A DNA stretch of 64,000 nt from Lysobacteraceae bacterium NML03-0222 (GCA_002798195.1 NWQM01000016.1:343087-407086); one strand, 5' to 3'; counted from the stretch's first letter, positions 33,447-42,357 are shown. Notes: generated by a model not told the origin, from the sequence alone. Translations and numbers: made by a program.

Positions 33447-35063
33447 TCACTCCCACTCAATCGTCGCAGGCGGTTTGCTGCTCACGTCATAGGTCACGCG
33501 ATTAATCCCGCGGACTTCGTTGATGATTCGGGAGGACACCTTCTTCAGCAGCGCATACGGCAATTCCGCCCAGTCGGCGGTCATGAAGTCGCTGGTTTGT
33601 ACAGCGCGGAGCGCCACTACGTAGTCGTAGGTGCGGCCATCGCCCATGACGCCAACGGATTTGACCGGCAAAAACACGGTAAAGGCCTGGCTGGTAAGGT
33701 CGTACCAGCTTTTGCCGCTGTTAGGTTCGATGGTGGAGCGCAGTTCTTCTATGAAGATGGCATCGGCCTGGCGCAGCAGGTCGGCGTATTCCTTCTTGAT
33801 TTCGCCCAAGATGCGCACGCCCAGGCCGGGGCCGGGGAAGGGGTGGCGGTAGACCATGTCGTGCGGCAGGCCGAGCGCCACGCCGAGTTCGCGCACTTCG
33901 TCCTTGAACAGGTCGCGCAGTGGCTCCAGCAGCTTCAGGCCCAGTTGCTCGGGCAGTCCGCCGACGTTGTGGTGGCTTTTGATGACCACGGCTTTCTTGC
34001 TCTTGGCGCCGCCGGATTCGATGACGTCGGGGTAGATGGTGCCTTGGGCGAGGAAGGTCGCGCCCTTCGCGCCATTGCCTGCGGCTTTGAGTTTTTCTGC
34101 CTCGGCCTTGAACACATCGACGAACAGCTTGCCGATGATCTTGCGCTTTTGTTCGGGGTCGCTGACGCCCTTGAGGGCATCGAGGAACAGCTCGCTGGCA
34201 TCGACGCGCACAACGCGGGCATGCAGCTTGCCGGCGAACATGTCCATCACCATGTCGCCTTCATTGAGGCGCAACAGGCCGTGATCGACGAACACGCAGG
34301 TGAGCTGCTCGCCAATGGCGCGGTGAATCAGCGCGGCGGCTACGGAGGAATCGACGCCGCCGGACAGGCCGAGGATGACTTCTTCATCGCCCACCTGCTC
34401 GCGGATGGCGGCGACGGCTTCCTCAATATGGTCGCGCATGATCCAGTCCGGCTTGGCTGCGCAGATGTCGAGCACGAAACGCTCCAGCATGGCGCGGCCC
34501 TGCACGGTGTGGGTGACTTCTGGGTGGAATTGCACGCCGTAAAAGCGCCGCGCCTCGTCGGCCATGCCGGCGATCGGACAGCTGGGCGTGCTGGCCATGA
34601 CTTTGAAGCCCTCGGGCAAGGCGGTCACCTTGTCGCCGTGGCTCATCCACACTTTCAGCATGCCGTGGCCTTCGGGGGTGTGGAAGTCCTGAATGTCCTT
34701 GAGCAGCGCGGTGTGACCATGGGCGCGCACTTCGGCATAGCCGAATTCGCGGGTGTGGCTGCCCTCGACCTGCCCACCGAGCTGCTGCGCCATGGTTTGC
34801 ATGCCGTAGCAGATGCCGAGCACCGGGATGCCCAGTTCAAACGCGGCGTCCGGCGCGCGGTCATCCACTTCATACACACTGGCGTGGCTACCGGAGAGGA
34901 TGATGCCCTTGAGGTGCCCATCGGCGGCGTAGTCGCGCAGCCAGTCGCTGCTCACATCACAAGGGTGCACTTCGCAATAGACGTTGGCTTCGCGGATGCG
35001 GCGGGCGATGAGCTGGGTGACTTGCGAGCCGAAGTCGAGGATGAGGATTTTGTCGTGGGACAT
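33447..35063 (-). CDS. guaA: GMP synthase (glutamine-hydrolysing)
   Basis: The 538-residue enzyme turns XMP into GMP with ATP and glutamine. It has the class I amidotransferase domain with nucleophile Cys 85 (GICYGMQT) and FHPEVTHT, the PP-loop SGGVDSS near 244, and the C-terminal dimerisation domain ending PATIEWE. The length matches the family (525 in E. coli). The defence operon follows on the same strand with no visible terminator. Unlike the usual guaBA pair, guaB lies upstream beyond an extra gene. Confidence 0.97.
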   Translation of the reverse strand: MSHDKILILDFGSQVTQLIARRIREANVYCEVHPCDVSSDWLRDYAADGHLKGIILSGSHASVYEVDDRAPDAAFELGIPVLGICYGMQTMAQQLGGQVEGSHTREFGYAEVRAHGHTALLKDIQDFHTPEGHGMLKVWMSHGDKVTALPEGFKVMASTPSCPIAGMADEARRFYGVQFHPEVTHTVQGRAMLERFVLDICAAKPDWIMRDHIEEAVAAIREQVGDEEVILGLSGGVDSSVAAALIHRAIGEQLTCVFVDHGLLRLNEGDMVMDMFAGKLHARVVRVDASELFLDALKGVSDPEQKRKIIGKLFVDVFKAEAEKLKAAGNGAKGATFLAQGTIYPDVIESGGAKSKKAVVIKSHHNVGGLPEQLGLKLLEPLRDLFKDEVRELGVALGLPHDMVYRHPFPGPGLGVRILGEIKKEYADLLRQADAIFIEELRSTIEPNSGKSWYDLTSQAFTVFLPVKSVGVMGDGRTYDYVVALRAVQTSDFMTADWAELPYALLKKVSSRIINEVRGINRVTYDVSSKPPATIEWE

Positions 35064-35089
35064 AAATAACCTTAACTACTCTCAGCAAA

Positions 35090-35602
35090 TTAAATCAAAA
35101 GAAACAGCCTTCTCAAAATGATCATCTTATCCAGCTCATTCAATGAGCCATGAATTTCATAATTCATATCATCATAGACTTTTGCTTTATTTCCATCATT
35201 AATATTTTCCCCATCAAGGTGAAAATTCGGATGATACGGGCGCAATTTTTCCACCCAAAAAACATTATTTTTCCCGTTTACTGAAGTCGCAAAATCCACC
35301 AGCTCTTTACATGTTTCGCCCTTAGTCCTGGTAGCTGAGATAACAATATCTGCTTTGTTATTTGCAAAAAACTCACAATTGTCCTTGAGCGCATCACCCT
35401 CATCCCCGCCTGTTGCAATACATATTTTTTTCCCCCGAAATTCCATGCAGACACTCCTATCTTGAATAGCCAAGTCTCTAGAAGTATTTGGCGGATTAGA
35501 GCTAATCACTTTAGCTCCCAAAGTCAGCAACTCATCGATGACTCGATTTAGAGTATTTGTTTTTCCACAATTCGCCTTTCCAAACAATCCGATAATTTCC
35601 AT
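35090..35602 (-). CDS. AT-rich P-loop NTPase of unknown function
   Basis: The 170-residue protein opens with the P-loop GLFGKANCGKTNTL (Gly 8-Thr 15), has a possible Walker B-like strand KADIVISATRT near 83-93, and is rich in Lys, Asn and Asp with no membrane segment. GC content is clearly below that of guaA and guaB, so it looks acquired. It sits between guaB and guaA on the same strand. A terminator after guaB (35621-35651) separates it from guaB, so it needs its own promoter or read-through. ATG 35602 has AGAGG before it; a GTG at 35608 is possible. The family is not recognised. Confidence 0.75.
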   Translation of the reverse strand: MEIIGLFGKANCGKTNTLNRVIDELLTLGAKVISSNPPNTSRDLAIQDRSVCMEFRGKKICIATGGDEGDALKDNCEFFANNKADIVISATRTKGETCKELVDFATSVNGKNNVFWVEKLRPYHPNFHLDGENINDGNKAKVYDDMNYEIHGSLNELDKMIILRRLFLLI

Positions 35603-35620
35603 AAACACCTCTATTGAAAC

Positions 35621-35651
35621 AAATACAAAAACGGTGGGTTGACACCCACCG
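35621..35651 (-). terminator. Rho-independent terminator after guaB
   Basis: On the minus strand, stem CGGTGGGT/ACCCACCG with a 4-nt loop (35632-35651) is followed by TTTTTGTATTTG. It lies between guaB and the AT-rich NTPase gene and uncouples guaB from guaA. Confidence 0.85.
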
Positions 35652-35742
35652 CTACGACTTCATGCACAGCGAAAAACGCAATACTGTGCCGCCAGCAACA
35701 GCATCGGCAAACACATCAGCAGGAGCGCTGCAAAGGACATGC

Positions 35743-37203
35743 TCAACCGGCGCGATAGTTCGGTGGTTCCTTGGTCATCTGCACATCGTGCACATGCGCT
35801 TCGCGCTGGCTGGCGGCGCTGATTTTGACGAACTGCGGTTTTTTGCGCATTTCCTCAATCGTGCTGCAACCGACATAGCCCATGGTGGCGCGCAGGCCAC
35901 CGGCGAGCTGATGCACTACTGCGCCCAGCGAGCCACGATAAGGTACCCGGCCTTCGATGCCCTCGGGCACCAGCTTGTCGGCTTCGGCACTGTCTTGGAA
36001 GTAGCGGTCTTTGCTGCCCTTTTCCATCGCGCCGAGGCTGCCCATGCCGCGATAGCTCTTGTAGCTGCGCCCCTGGAACAGTTCGGTTTCACCGGGGGAT
36101 TCTTCAGTCCCGGCAAACAACCCGCCAATCATGATGGTGGAGGCGCCAGCGGCCAGCGCCTTGCCGAGGTCGCCGGAATAGCGGATGCCGCCATCGGCAA
36201 TCAGCGGGATACGGTCTTGCAGGGCATCGGCCACCATCGAGATGGCGCTGACCTGCGGCACGCCGACACCGGCGACGATGCGGGTGGTGCAGATACTGCC
36301 GGGGCCCACGCCAACCTTCACCGCATCGGCACCGGCATCCATCAGCGCCAGCGCCGCATCGCCGGTGACGATATTGCCGCCAATGACTTGCAGGTTGGGG
36401 TAGTTTTTCTTCGCCCAGGCCACGCGGTCGAGCACCCCTTGCGAGTGTCCATGCGCGGTATCGACGATGATGACATCCACCTGCGCTTCCACCAGTGCCT
36501 CGATGCGCGCTTCGGTATCGCCGCCGACGCCCACCGCCGCACCGACCAGCAATTGCTCGTCGGCATCATAGGCGGCATTGGGGTTGTCGCGTTTTTTCTG
36601 GATGTCCTTGACGGTGATGAGGCCGCGCAGGGCGAAATCGTCATTCACCACCAGCACCTTCTCGATGCGGTATTTGTGGAACAGCTCCAGCACCTCGGCA
36701 TCGCTGGCGCCCTCCTTGACGGTAATCAGCTTGTCCTTGCGGGTCATGATGTTATAGACCGGATCATCGAGCTTCTTTTCAAAGCGCATGTCGCGGCCAG
36801 TGACGATGCCAACCAGCTGGCCGCCCTCGTCCACCACCGGCACACCGCTGATATTGCGTGCACGGGTCAGACGCAGCACTTCGCCGATGCTGGTTTTCGG
36901 GCTGACAGTCAACGGGTCGCGGATGATGCCGGACTCGAAGTTCTTGACACGGGCAACGCTCGCGGCCTGCTCTTCCAGGCTCATGTTCTTGTGCAGGATG
37001 CCGATGCCGCCCAGCTGCGCCATGGCGATGGCCAGGCGCGCGTCGGTGACGGTATCCATCGCCGCCGAAACAAACGGCAGCTTCAAATGCAGGCTGTTAG
37101 TGAGCTTGGCCGCCAGCGAAACATCCTTGGGCAGGACGGTGGAATGGGCGGGGACGAGGGAGACATCGTCGTAGGTGAGCGCTTCTGCAAGGATGCGGAG
37201 CAT
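35743..37203 (-). CDS. guaB: IMP dehydrogenase
   Basis: The 486-residue enzyme oxidises IMP to XMP with NAD, the committed step to GMP. The TIM barrel (LTYDDVSLVPAHSTVLP, ADGGIRYSGDLGKALAAGAS) is interrupted by two CBS domains (from about 95 to 200). The catalytic Cys lies in GPGSICTTRIV near 300, and the flap has GYVGCSTIEEM near the end. ATG 37203 matches the usual MLRI start; the open frame continues 30 nt upstream without support. Confidence 0.97.
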   Translation of the reverse strand: MLRILAEALTYDDVSLVPAHSTVLPKDVSLAAKLTNSLHLKLPFVSAAMDTVTDARLAIAMAQLGGIGILHKNMSLEEQAASVARVKNFESGIIRDPLTVSPKTSIGEVLRLTRARNISGVPVVDEGGQLVGIVTGRDMRFEKKLDDPVYNIMTRKDKLITVKEGASDAEVLELFHKYRIEKVLVVNDDFALRGLITVKDIQKKRDNPNAAYDADEQLLVGAAVGVGGDTEARIEALVEAQVDVIIVDTAHGHSQGVLDRVAWAKKNYPNLQVIGGNIVTGDAALALMDAGADAVKVGVGPGSICTTRIVAGVGVPQVSAISMVADALQDRIPLIADGGIRYSGDLGKALAAGASTIMIGGLFAGTEESPGETELFQGRSYKSYRGMGSLGAMEKGSKDRYFQDSAEADKLVPEGIEGRVPYRGSLGAVVHQLAGGLRATMGYVGCSTIEEMRKKPQFVKISAASQREAHVHDVQMTKEPPNYRAG

Positions 37204-37280
37204 AGTGGTTCCGGGGCTTGGGAAGCGCGCCATTGTAACGCAAAGCGCACCTCAGCCAAGCAGATGGGTGGATTTGAGTG

Positions 37281-37314
37281 TTGCAAAAACAAAGGGCATC
37301 TTGCGATGCCCCTT
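37281..37314 (-). terminator. Rho-independent terminator after acnB
   Basis: On the minus strand, stem AAGGGGCATC/GATGCCCTT with loop GCAA (37292-37314) is followed by TGTTTTTGC. It separates acnB from guaB. Confidence 0.85.
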
Positions 37315-37334
37315 GTGTTTTGTCCGGCCAGCAA

Positions 37335-39938
37335 TCAGGCAGTGACGGTTGCGGCGATTTCCTGATATTCAGGAATCTGGTCGAAGTTCATATAGCGATA
37401 GATTTCTTTGCCCTTGCCGTCGATGACCTGCATATCGGCCAGGTATTCCTCGCGGGTGGGGATGCGCCCAAGGCGCGAGCAGATCGCCGCCAGCTCCGCC
37501 GAGCCCAGGTACACATTGGTATTGCGCCCCAGACGGTTCGGGAAGTTGCGGGTCGAGGTGCTCATCACCGTGGCGCCTTCACGCACCTGCGCCTGGTTGC
37601 CCATGCACAGCGAGCAGCCGGGCATTTCCATGCGCGCACCGGCGGTACCAAAGGTGCCGTAGTGGCCTTCCTTGGTCAGCTCCGATGCATCCATCTTGGT
37701 CGGCGGCGCCACCCACAGACGGGTCGGGATGTCACGCTTGCCTTCCAGCAGTTTGGCAGCTGCGCGGAAGTGACCGATATTGGTCATGCACGAGCCGATA
37801 AACACTTCGTCGATGGCAGCACCGGCCACTTCCGAGAGGGTCTTGGCATCGTCCGGGTCGTTCGGGCAGCAGACAATCGGCTCGATGATTTCATCGAGAT
37901 TGATTTCGATGACGGCGGCGTATTCGGCATCGGCATCGGCTTCCAAGAGCTGCGGGTCGGCAAGCCAGGCTTCCATTTTTTCGATGCGGCGCTGCAACGA
38001 GCGGGCATCGGCATAGCCTTCGGCAACCATCCACTTCAGCAGGGTGATATTGCTGTTGAGGTATTCGATGATCGGCGCCTTGTCGAGCTTCACCGTGCAG
38101 CCGGCGGCCGAGCGCTCCGCCGAAGCATCGGCAAGCTCAAAGGCTTGCTCCACCTTCAGATGCGGCAGGCCTTCGATTTCCAGAATGCGGCCAGAGAACA
38201 CGTTCTTCTTGCCCTTCTTTTCCACCGTCAGCAGGCCTTGCTTGATGGCATACAGCGGGATGGCATGTACCAGGTCGCGCAGGGTCACGCCCGGCTGCAT
38301 CTTGCCGGTAAAGCGCACCAAAACGCTTTCGGGCATATCCAGCGGCATCACGCCGGTGGCGGCCGCAAAGGCCACCAACCCCGAGCCTGCCGGGAAGGAA
38401 ATGCCAACCGGGAAGCGGGTGTGGCTATCGCCGCCGGTGCCGACGGTATCGGGCAGCAGCATGCGGTTCAGCCAGCTGTGAATGACGCCATCGCCGGGGC
38501 GCAGGCTGATGCCGCCACGGGTGGAGATGAACTCCGGCAAGGTGTGATGGGTCTTGACGTCCACCGGCTTGGGATAAGCCGCGGTGTGGCAGAACGACTG
38601 CATCACAAGGTCTGCCGAGAAGCCCAGGCAGGCCAAGTCTTTGAGCTCGTCGCGGGTCATCGGGCCGGTGGTGTCCTGCGAGCCCACCGAGGTCATCTTC
38701 GGCTCGCAATAGGTGCCGGGGCGAATGCCCTGGCCTTCCGGCAGGCCGCAGGCGCGACCGACCATCTTCTGCGCCAGGGTAAAGCCCTTGCCGCTGTCAG
38801 CCGGGTTCTGCGGCAGACGGAACAGGTCAGATGGCGGCAAGCCCAATGCCTCACGTGCCTTGGTCGTCAGGCTGCGGCCAATAATCAGCGGAATGCGGCC
38901 ACCGGCGCGCACTTCGTCCAGCAGCACATCAGACTTCAACACGCTCTCGGCAATCTGCTTGCCATCCTTGAAAGCCGTGACCTTGCCGCTGGCATGGTCG
39001 ATTTTCAACTCGATGACATCGCCCAGATTCATTTCCGAGACATCGATTTCCAGCGGCAGCGCACCGGCATCTTCCATGGTGTTGTAGAAAATCGGCGCAA
39101 TCTTGCCACCCAGGCAAACACCGCCAAAACGCTTGTTGGGGATATAGGGAATATCCTCGCCAGTCCACCACAACACGCTATTGGTGGCCGATTTGCGGCT
39201 GGAGCCAGTGCCCACCACGTCACCCACATAGGCGACCAGATGACCTTTTTCCTTGAGCTTTTGAATCACCTCAATCGGGCCGCGCTTGCCGTCTTCTTCC
39301 GGCTCGAACGGCGCATCCGGGCGCTTGTTCTTCAGCATCGCCAGCGCGTGCAGCGGAATATCCGGGCGGGTGGTGGCATCCGGTGCAGGCGAGAGGTCAT
39401 CGGTATTGGTTTCCCCCGGCACCTTGAACACGGTGATGGTCAGCGATTCGGGCACGCCTTCACGGCTGGTGAACCATTCCGCATCAGCCCAGCTCTGCAT
39501 CACTGCCTTGGCATGGGCATTGCCTGCATCAGCCTTGGCCTTGACATCATGGAAAGCATCGAACATCAGCAGGGTGTGCTTCAGCGCCTGGGCAGCAGTT
39601 TCGCCAAGCTCGGCATCGTCCAGCAATTCCACCAGCGGATGAATGTTGTAGCCGCCCAGCATGGTGCCAAGCAGCTCCACCGCATGCTTTCGGCTGATCA
39701 GCGGGGTGACTTCCTTGCCAAAGGCGACCGCCGCCAGATAGCTGGCCTTGACCTTGGCGGCATCATCCACGCCCGCAGGCACGCGCTGGCTAAGCAGTTC
39801 AACCAGATATTCGCCCTCGCCTGCAGGCGGGTTCTTGATGAGTTCAATGAGTTCTGCGGTTTGTTGCGCACTCAGCGGCAGCGGCGGGATGCCGAGAGCG
39901 GCGCGTTCTTCGACGTGTTGGCGATAGCTGGCAAGCAT
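37335..39938 (-). CDS. acnB: Aconitate hydratase B (bifunctional with 2-methylisocitrate dehydratase)
   Basis: The 867-residue protein (865 in E. coli) interconverts citrate and isocitrate in the TCA cycle with a 4Fe-4S cluster. It begins with the AcnB HEAT-like domain (MLASYRQHVEERAALGIPPL, PAGVDDAAKVKASYLAAVAF) and the swivel domain. The cluster ligands are in FIGSCMTNIGHFRAAAKLL and in CSLCMGNQAQV near the C-terminus. The start has a GGAGAATTTCG ribosome site. Its terminator lies at 37281-37314. Confidence 0.97.
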   Translation of the reverse strand: MLASYRQHVEERAALGIPPLPLSAQQTAELIELIKNPPAGEGEYLVELLSQRVPAGVDDAAKVKASYLAAVAFGKEVTPLISRKHAVELLGTMLGGYNIHPLVELLDDAELGETAAQALKHTLLMFDAFHDVKAKADAGNAHAKAVMQSWADAEWFTSREGVPESLTITVFKVPGETNTDDLSPAPDATTRPDIPLHALAMLKNKRPDAPFEPEEDGKRGPIEVIQKLKEKGHLVAYVGDVVGTGSSRKSATNSVLWWTGEDIPYIPNKRFGGVCLGGKIAPIFYNTMEDAGALPLEIDVSEMNLGDVIELKIDHASGKVTAFKDGKQIAESVLKSDVLLDEVRAGGRIPLIIGRSLTTKAREALGLPPSDLFRLPQNPADSGKGFTLAQKMVGRACGLPEGQGIRPGTYCEPKMTSVGSQDTTGPMTRDELKDLACLGFSADLVMQSFCHTAAYPKPVDVKTHHTLPEFISTRGGISLRPGDGVIHSWLNRMLLPDTVGTGGDSHTRFPVGISFPAGSGLVAFAAATGVMPLDMPESVLVRFTGKMQPGVTLRDLVHAIPLYAIKQGLLTVEKKGKKNVFSGRILEIEGLPHLKVEQAFELADASAERSAAGCTVKLDKAPIIEYLNSNITLLKWMVAEGYADARSLQRRIEKMEAWLADPQLLEADADAEYAAVIEINLDEIIEPIVCCPNDPDDAKTLSEVAGAAIDEVFIGSCMTNIGHFRAAAKLLEGKRDIPTRLWVAPPTKMDASELTKEGHYGTFGTAGARMEMPGCSLCMGNQAQVREGATVMSTSTRNFPNRLGRNTNVYLGSAELAAICSRLGRIPTREEYLADMQVIDGKGKEIYRYMNFDQIPEYQEIAATVTA

Positions 39939-39981
39939 CGAAATTCTCCTGAGGGATAAGGTGATAGATAAGGAAAATGGT

Positions 39982-40377
39982 TCAGGGAGTGATGAGTTTC
40001 AAGCCCTTGAACCAGTCACGGTAAAACACGGCATCGTGGGTAATCAGCCCATCGCACTGCATCAGTGCATGGGCACCAATCAAAAATTCGGGGACAGCCC
40101 GGTCGCCCTCGCCACCACGCTGGCGATAGCGACGCTGCATTTCTCCGGCGCGCAACGCAGACTTGGCTTCCAGCGGCAGATAGCGGATGCCGATTTCTTC
40201 CAGCACGGCAAGCGCTCCATCGCCATCTTGTAGGGCGCTGCAGACTTCTGCCAAGGCAACTTCGCCAATCACCACCGCGCCTTGCGCCAGCGACCGACGC
40301 AGCACTGCTTCGGCGGCATCGGCGTGCTCGCCATCAGTGAGCAAATCCAGCAACACGCCCGAATCGATGGCAATCAC
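39982..40377 (-). CDS. PIN-domain toxin (VapC-like)
   Basis: The 131-residue protein has the PIN fold acidic residues: Asp 5 in MIAIDSGVLLDLL, Glu in GEVALAEVCSAL, Asp-Arg in GEGDRAVPEFLIGAHA and a late LITHDAVFYRDWF. VapC toxins are RNases that cut tRNA or rRNA. Its start overlaps the stop of the AbrB-type antitoxin gene (ATGA), the typical antitoxin-first order. It lies upstream of acnB on the same strand. Confidence 0.88.
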   Translation of the reverse strand: MIAIDSGVLLDLLTDGEHADAAEAVLRRSLAQGAVVIGEVALAEVCSALQDGDGALAVLEEIGIRYLPLEAKSALRAGEMQRRYRQRGGEGDRAVPEFLIGAHALMQCDGLITHDAVFYRDWFKGLKLITP

Positions 40378-40607
40378 GCCGCCCCACCCTTGCCACGCAC
40401 GGCGCGGCTGGCAGCGGCGCTATCGGCAAAGCCATCCAGCCGGAAGCGCCCACGGGCACGTGAGAGCACATCATCGACATGCTTGCGCAGCACGATGCGA
40501 CCGCCATCCAGTTCCACCTTCAAGGTGCTGCCCTTGGTCAGCCCCAAGGCATCACGCACGGCTTTGGGCAAGGTGATTTGTCCACGTTCGGCTACGGTCA
40601 CTTCCAT
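40374..40607 (-). CDS. AbrB-type antitoxin
   Basis: The 77-residue protein carries the swapped-hairpin DNA-binding domain (VTVAERGQITLPKAVRDALG, STLKVELDGGRIVLRK) and a C-terminal tail that would bind and block the PIN toxin. ATG 40607 is used; a TTG at 40634 extends the frame but lies at or before the predicted transcription start. The operator and promoter at 40625-40649 fit autoregulation. Confidence 0.88.
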   Translation of the reverse strand: MEVTVAERGQITLPKAVRDALGLTKGSTLKVELDGGRIVLRKHVDDVLSRARGRFRLDGFADSAAASRAVRGKGGAA

Positions 40608-40624
40608 GGCGGCGGCTCTGGATG

Positions 40625-40649
40625 AAGTATGCAAGCATTATACATACTT
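40625..40649 (-). promoter_or_regulatory. Promoter and operator of the AbrB/VapC pair
   Basis: A perfect -10 TATAAT (minus strand, 40642-40637) lies between the arms of the inverted repeat AAGTATG (40625-40631)/CATACTT (40643-40649). A protein bound there would block polymerase, as expected for autoregulation by the antitoxin. The -35 is weak. Confidence 0.65.
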
Positions 40650-40826
40650 ATCTTTGCATATCCTTGATTTCCGATCACTACGGCAACATCCAAAGCCCAT
40701 GCAAGCCCAGCATGAACACGCACTGACGGATATTGGCTTTGCGCGACTGAATTGATGCCCGATTCAGCCCCAAAGCCGCAGCATCATCGCAGGCAGCCGC
40801 CTGCAACCTTACTGGAGATTGAGCTC

Positions 40827-41318
40827 ATGAATATCCGTCCACTTGGCCTGACTGCACTTGCCTTGTCCGCTTTCAGCCTTTCTGCCTGTGCCAGCACGCC
40901 TGCGGGCAACCATTACGGCAACAGTGGCTATAACAGCAGCTATAACAATAGCTACGGCAATCGTTACAGCTGCAATGACTGCGGCACCGTGACCCGGATT
41001 GAAGTCGTTGGCGGCAATAGCCAGGTTCCTGTGGGCACTGGCGCCGTGATTGGCGGCATCGTCGGCGCCGTGGCCGCACGGGAAATCGCCAAAGACAATA
41101 CCGACAGCCAGCGCCGGCGTAATGCAGCCGCTGTCGCAGGTGCCGCTGGCGGCGCCATTGTCGGCAATGCCATTCAGGAGCGCGCCACCGGCTCGCGCTA
41201 CAACGTATACGTCCGCATGGATAATGGCCGCGAAATCGTGGTGTCCCAACATGACATCCATGGCATCCAGCATGGCAGTCCCGTAAGAGTGCAAAACGGT
41301 CGGGTTTACGCCCGATAA
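40827..41318 (+). CDS. Glycine-zipper outer-membrane lipoprotein (17 kDa antigen/SlyB-like)
   Basis: The 163-residue precursor has a lipoprotein signal (ALALSAFSLSAC, lipobox LSAC), a Gly/Asn/Tyr/Ser-rich linker (NHYGNSGYNSSYNNSYGNRY), a glycine-zipper segment typical of the Rickettsia 17 kDa/SlyB family (GTGAVIGGIVGAVAAREIAK, AGAAGGAIVGNAIQER), and a C-terminal beta-strand domain. It is probably a structural envelope lipoprotein. ATG 40827 fits the signal peptide. A strong terminator follows. Confidence 0.85.
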   Translation: MNIRPLGLTALALSAFSLSACASTPAGNHYGNSGYNSSYNNSYGNRYSCNDCGTVTRIEVVGGNSQVPVGTGAVIGGIVGAVAAREIAKDNTDSQRRRNAAAVAGAAGGAIVGNAIQERATGSRYNVYVRMDNGREIVVSQHDIHGIQHGSPVRVQNGRVYAR

Positions 41319-41341
41319 GCACAACCGCCCCATACAACACT

Positions 41342-41370
41342 GCCCCGCAGCACCCGCTGCGGGGCTCTTT
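41342..41370 (+). terminator. Rho-independent terminator after the 17 kDa lipoprotein gene
   Basis: Stem GCCCCGCAGC (41342-41351)/GCTGCGGGGC (41356-41365) with a 4-nt loop and TCTTTGTTT. Confidence 0.85.
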
Positions 41371-41384
41371 GTTTCCGTCATACC

Positions 41385-41413
41385 ATGACAGCCTGAGCTG
41401 AGCTCGCTATAAT
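41385..41413 (+). promoter_or_regulatory. Sigma-70 promoter of rpsB-tsf
   Basis: ATGACA (41385-41390), 17 bp, TATAAT (41408-41413). The -10 is perfect and the -35 matches 5 of 6. It would start a leader of about 185 nt. Confidence 0.8.
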
Positions 41414-41419
41414 CACCCA

Positions 41420-41604
41420 TTGCCGTCACCAGCGGCTCGCCCTGCCGGGCGTCACCGGCAAATTCACACCTGCTGTTGTGACCCGCGCCGGGGTGTTCTG
41501 GTTCGCCGGAATCTGTCGCGGAGGCAGCAGGGAGGCCTAACCCCGGAACACGCCAAGCCCGCCAAATTATTGGGCAGGTGTTCCCTATCTTTGAGGAAAT
41601 CAAA
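41420..41604 (+). promoter_or_regulatory. rpsB 5' leader, probable S2 autoregulatory RNA
   Basis: About 185 nt of structured GC-rich leader lie between the promoter and rpsB, with complementary blocks such as CGGCTCGCCCTGCCGGGCGTC and an AGGTGTTCC/GGAACACG pairing. Gammaproteobacteria have a conserved rpsB leader bound by S2 (t44-type RNA); this may be the equivalent. The match was not tested. Confidence 0.45.
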
Positions 41605-42357
41605 ATGCCCCAGATCACCATGCGCCAGATGCTGGAAGCCGGTGTTCACTTCGGTCACCAAACCCGTTACTGGAACCCCAAGATGGGTCCGTACATCTTT
41701 GGCGCCCGCGGCAAGATCCACATCATCAACCTGGAAAAGACCGTTCCGCTGTTCAATGACGCGATGAACTTCATCTCCAAGGTTGCGCAGAAGAAAGGCG
41801 TCGTGCTGTTTGTCGGCACCAAGCGCAGCGCCCGTGAAGCTGTGAAGGAAGAAGCCGAACGCTGCGGCATGCCGTTCATGACCCAGCGCTGGCTGGGCGG
41901 CACCCTGACCAACTTCGCCACCATCAAGAAGTCGGTGGCACGCCTGAAGGAACTGGAAGCGGCCGAAACCGATGGCACCTTCCAGAAGCTGGTCAAGCAC
42001 GAAGTGCTGGGTCTGCGCCGTGAGCGCGAAAAGCTCGAAGCCAGTCTCGGCGGCATCAAGGACATGAGCCGTCTGCCGGATGCCCTGTTCGTCATCGACA
42101 TCGGCCACGAAGACATCGCCATCAAGGAAGCCAAGACCCTGGGCATCCCGGTGATTGCCGTGGTGGATACCAACTACGACCCGAACCTGGTCGATTACGC
42201 CATCCCGGGCAATGACGACGCCATCCGCGCCGTGCAGCTGTACGCCCGCGCTGCTGCCGATGCCGTGCTCGAAGGCAAGGCTGCCGCCCCGAATGCCGCC
42301 GTGGTAAGCGAAGAAGAATTCGCCGCTGCCGCCGAAGAAGTGCCGGCTGCCGAATAA
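41605..42357 (+). CDS. rpsB: 30S ribosomal protein S2
   Basis: The 250-residue protein shows the S2 signatures MRQMLEAGVHFGHQTRYWNP, FGARGKIHIINLEKT, RWLGGTLTNFATIKKSV and IPVIAVVDTNYDPNLVDYAI. It binds the 30S subunit near S1. ATG 41605 is preceded by GAGGAAATC. tsf follows 112 bp downstream, the usual order. Confidence 0.98.
   Translation: MPQITMRQMLEAGVHFGHQTRYWNPKMGPYIFGARGKIHIINLEKTVPLFNDAMNFISKVAQKKGVVLFVGTKRSAREAVKEEAERCGMPFMTQRWLGGTLTNFATIKKSVARLKELEAAETDGTFQKLVKHEVLGLRREREKLEASLGGIKDMSRLPDALFVIDIGHEDIAIKEAKTLGIPVIAVVDTNYDPNLVDYAIPGNDDAIRAVQLYARAAADAVLEGKAAAPNAAVVSEEEFAAAAEEVPAAE

Noticed and set aside
37278..39959. Very long rightward open frame opposite acnB
   Set aside because: It is the mirror of a GC-rich gene with strong codon bias; the product is His/Ala/Gly-rich with no family features. 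The same holds for long frames opposite metG, guaA, guaB and the PrimPol gene.
40608..40634. TTG start of the AbrB-type antitoxin at 40634
   Set aside because: The predicted transcription start from the TATAAT at 40642-40637 is at about 40630, downstream of that codon, and the conserved domain begins at the ATG 40607.
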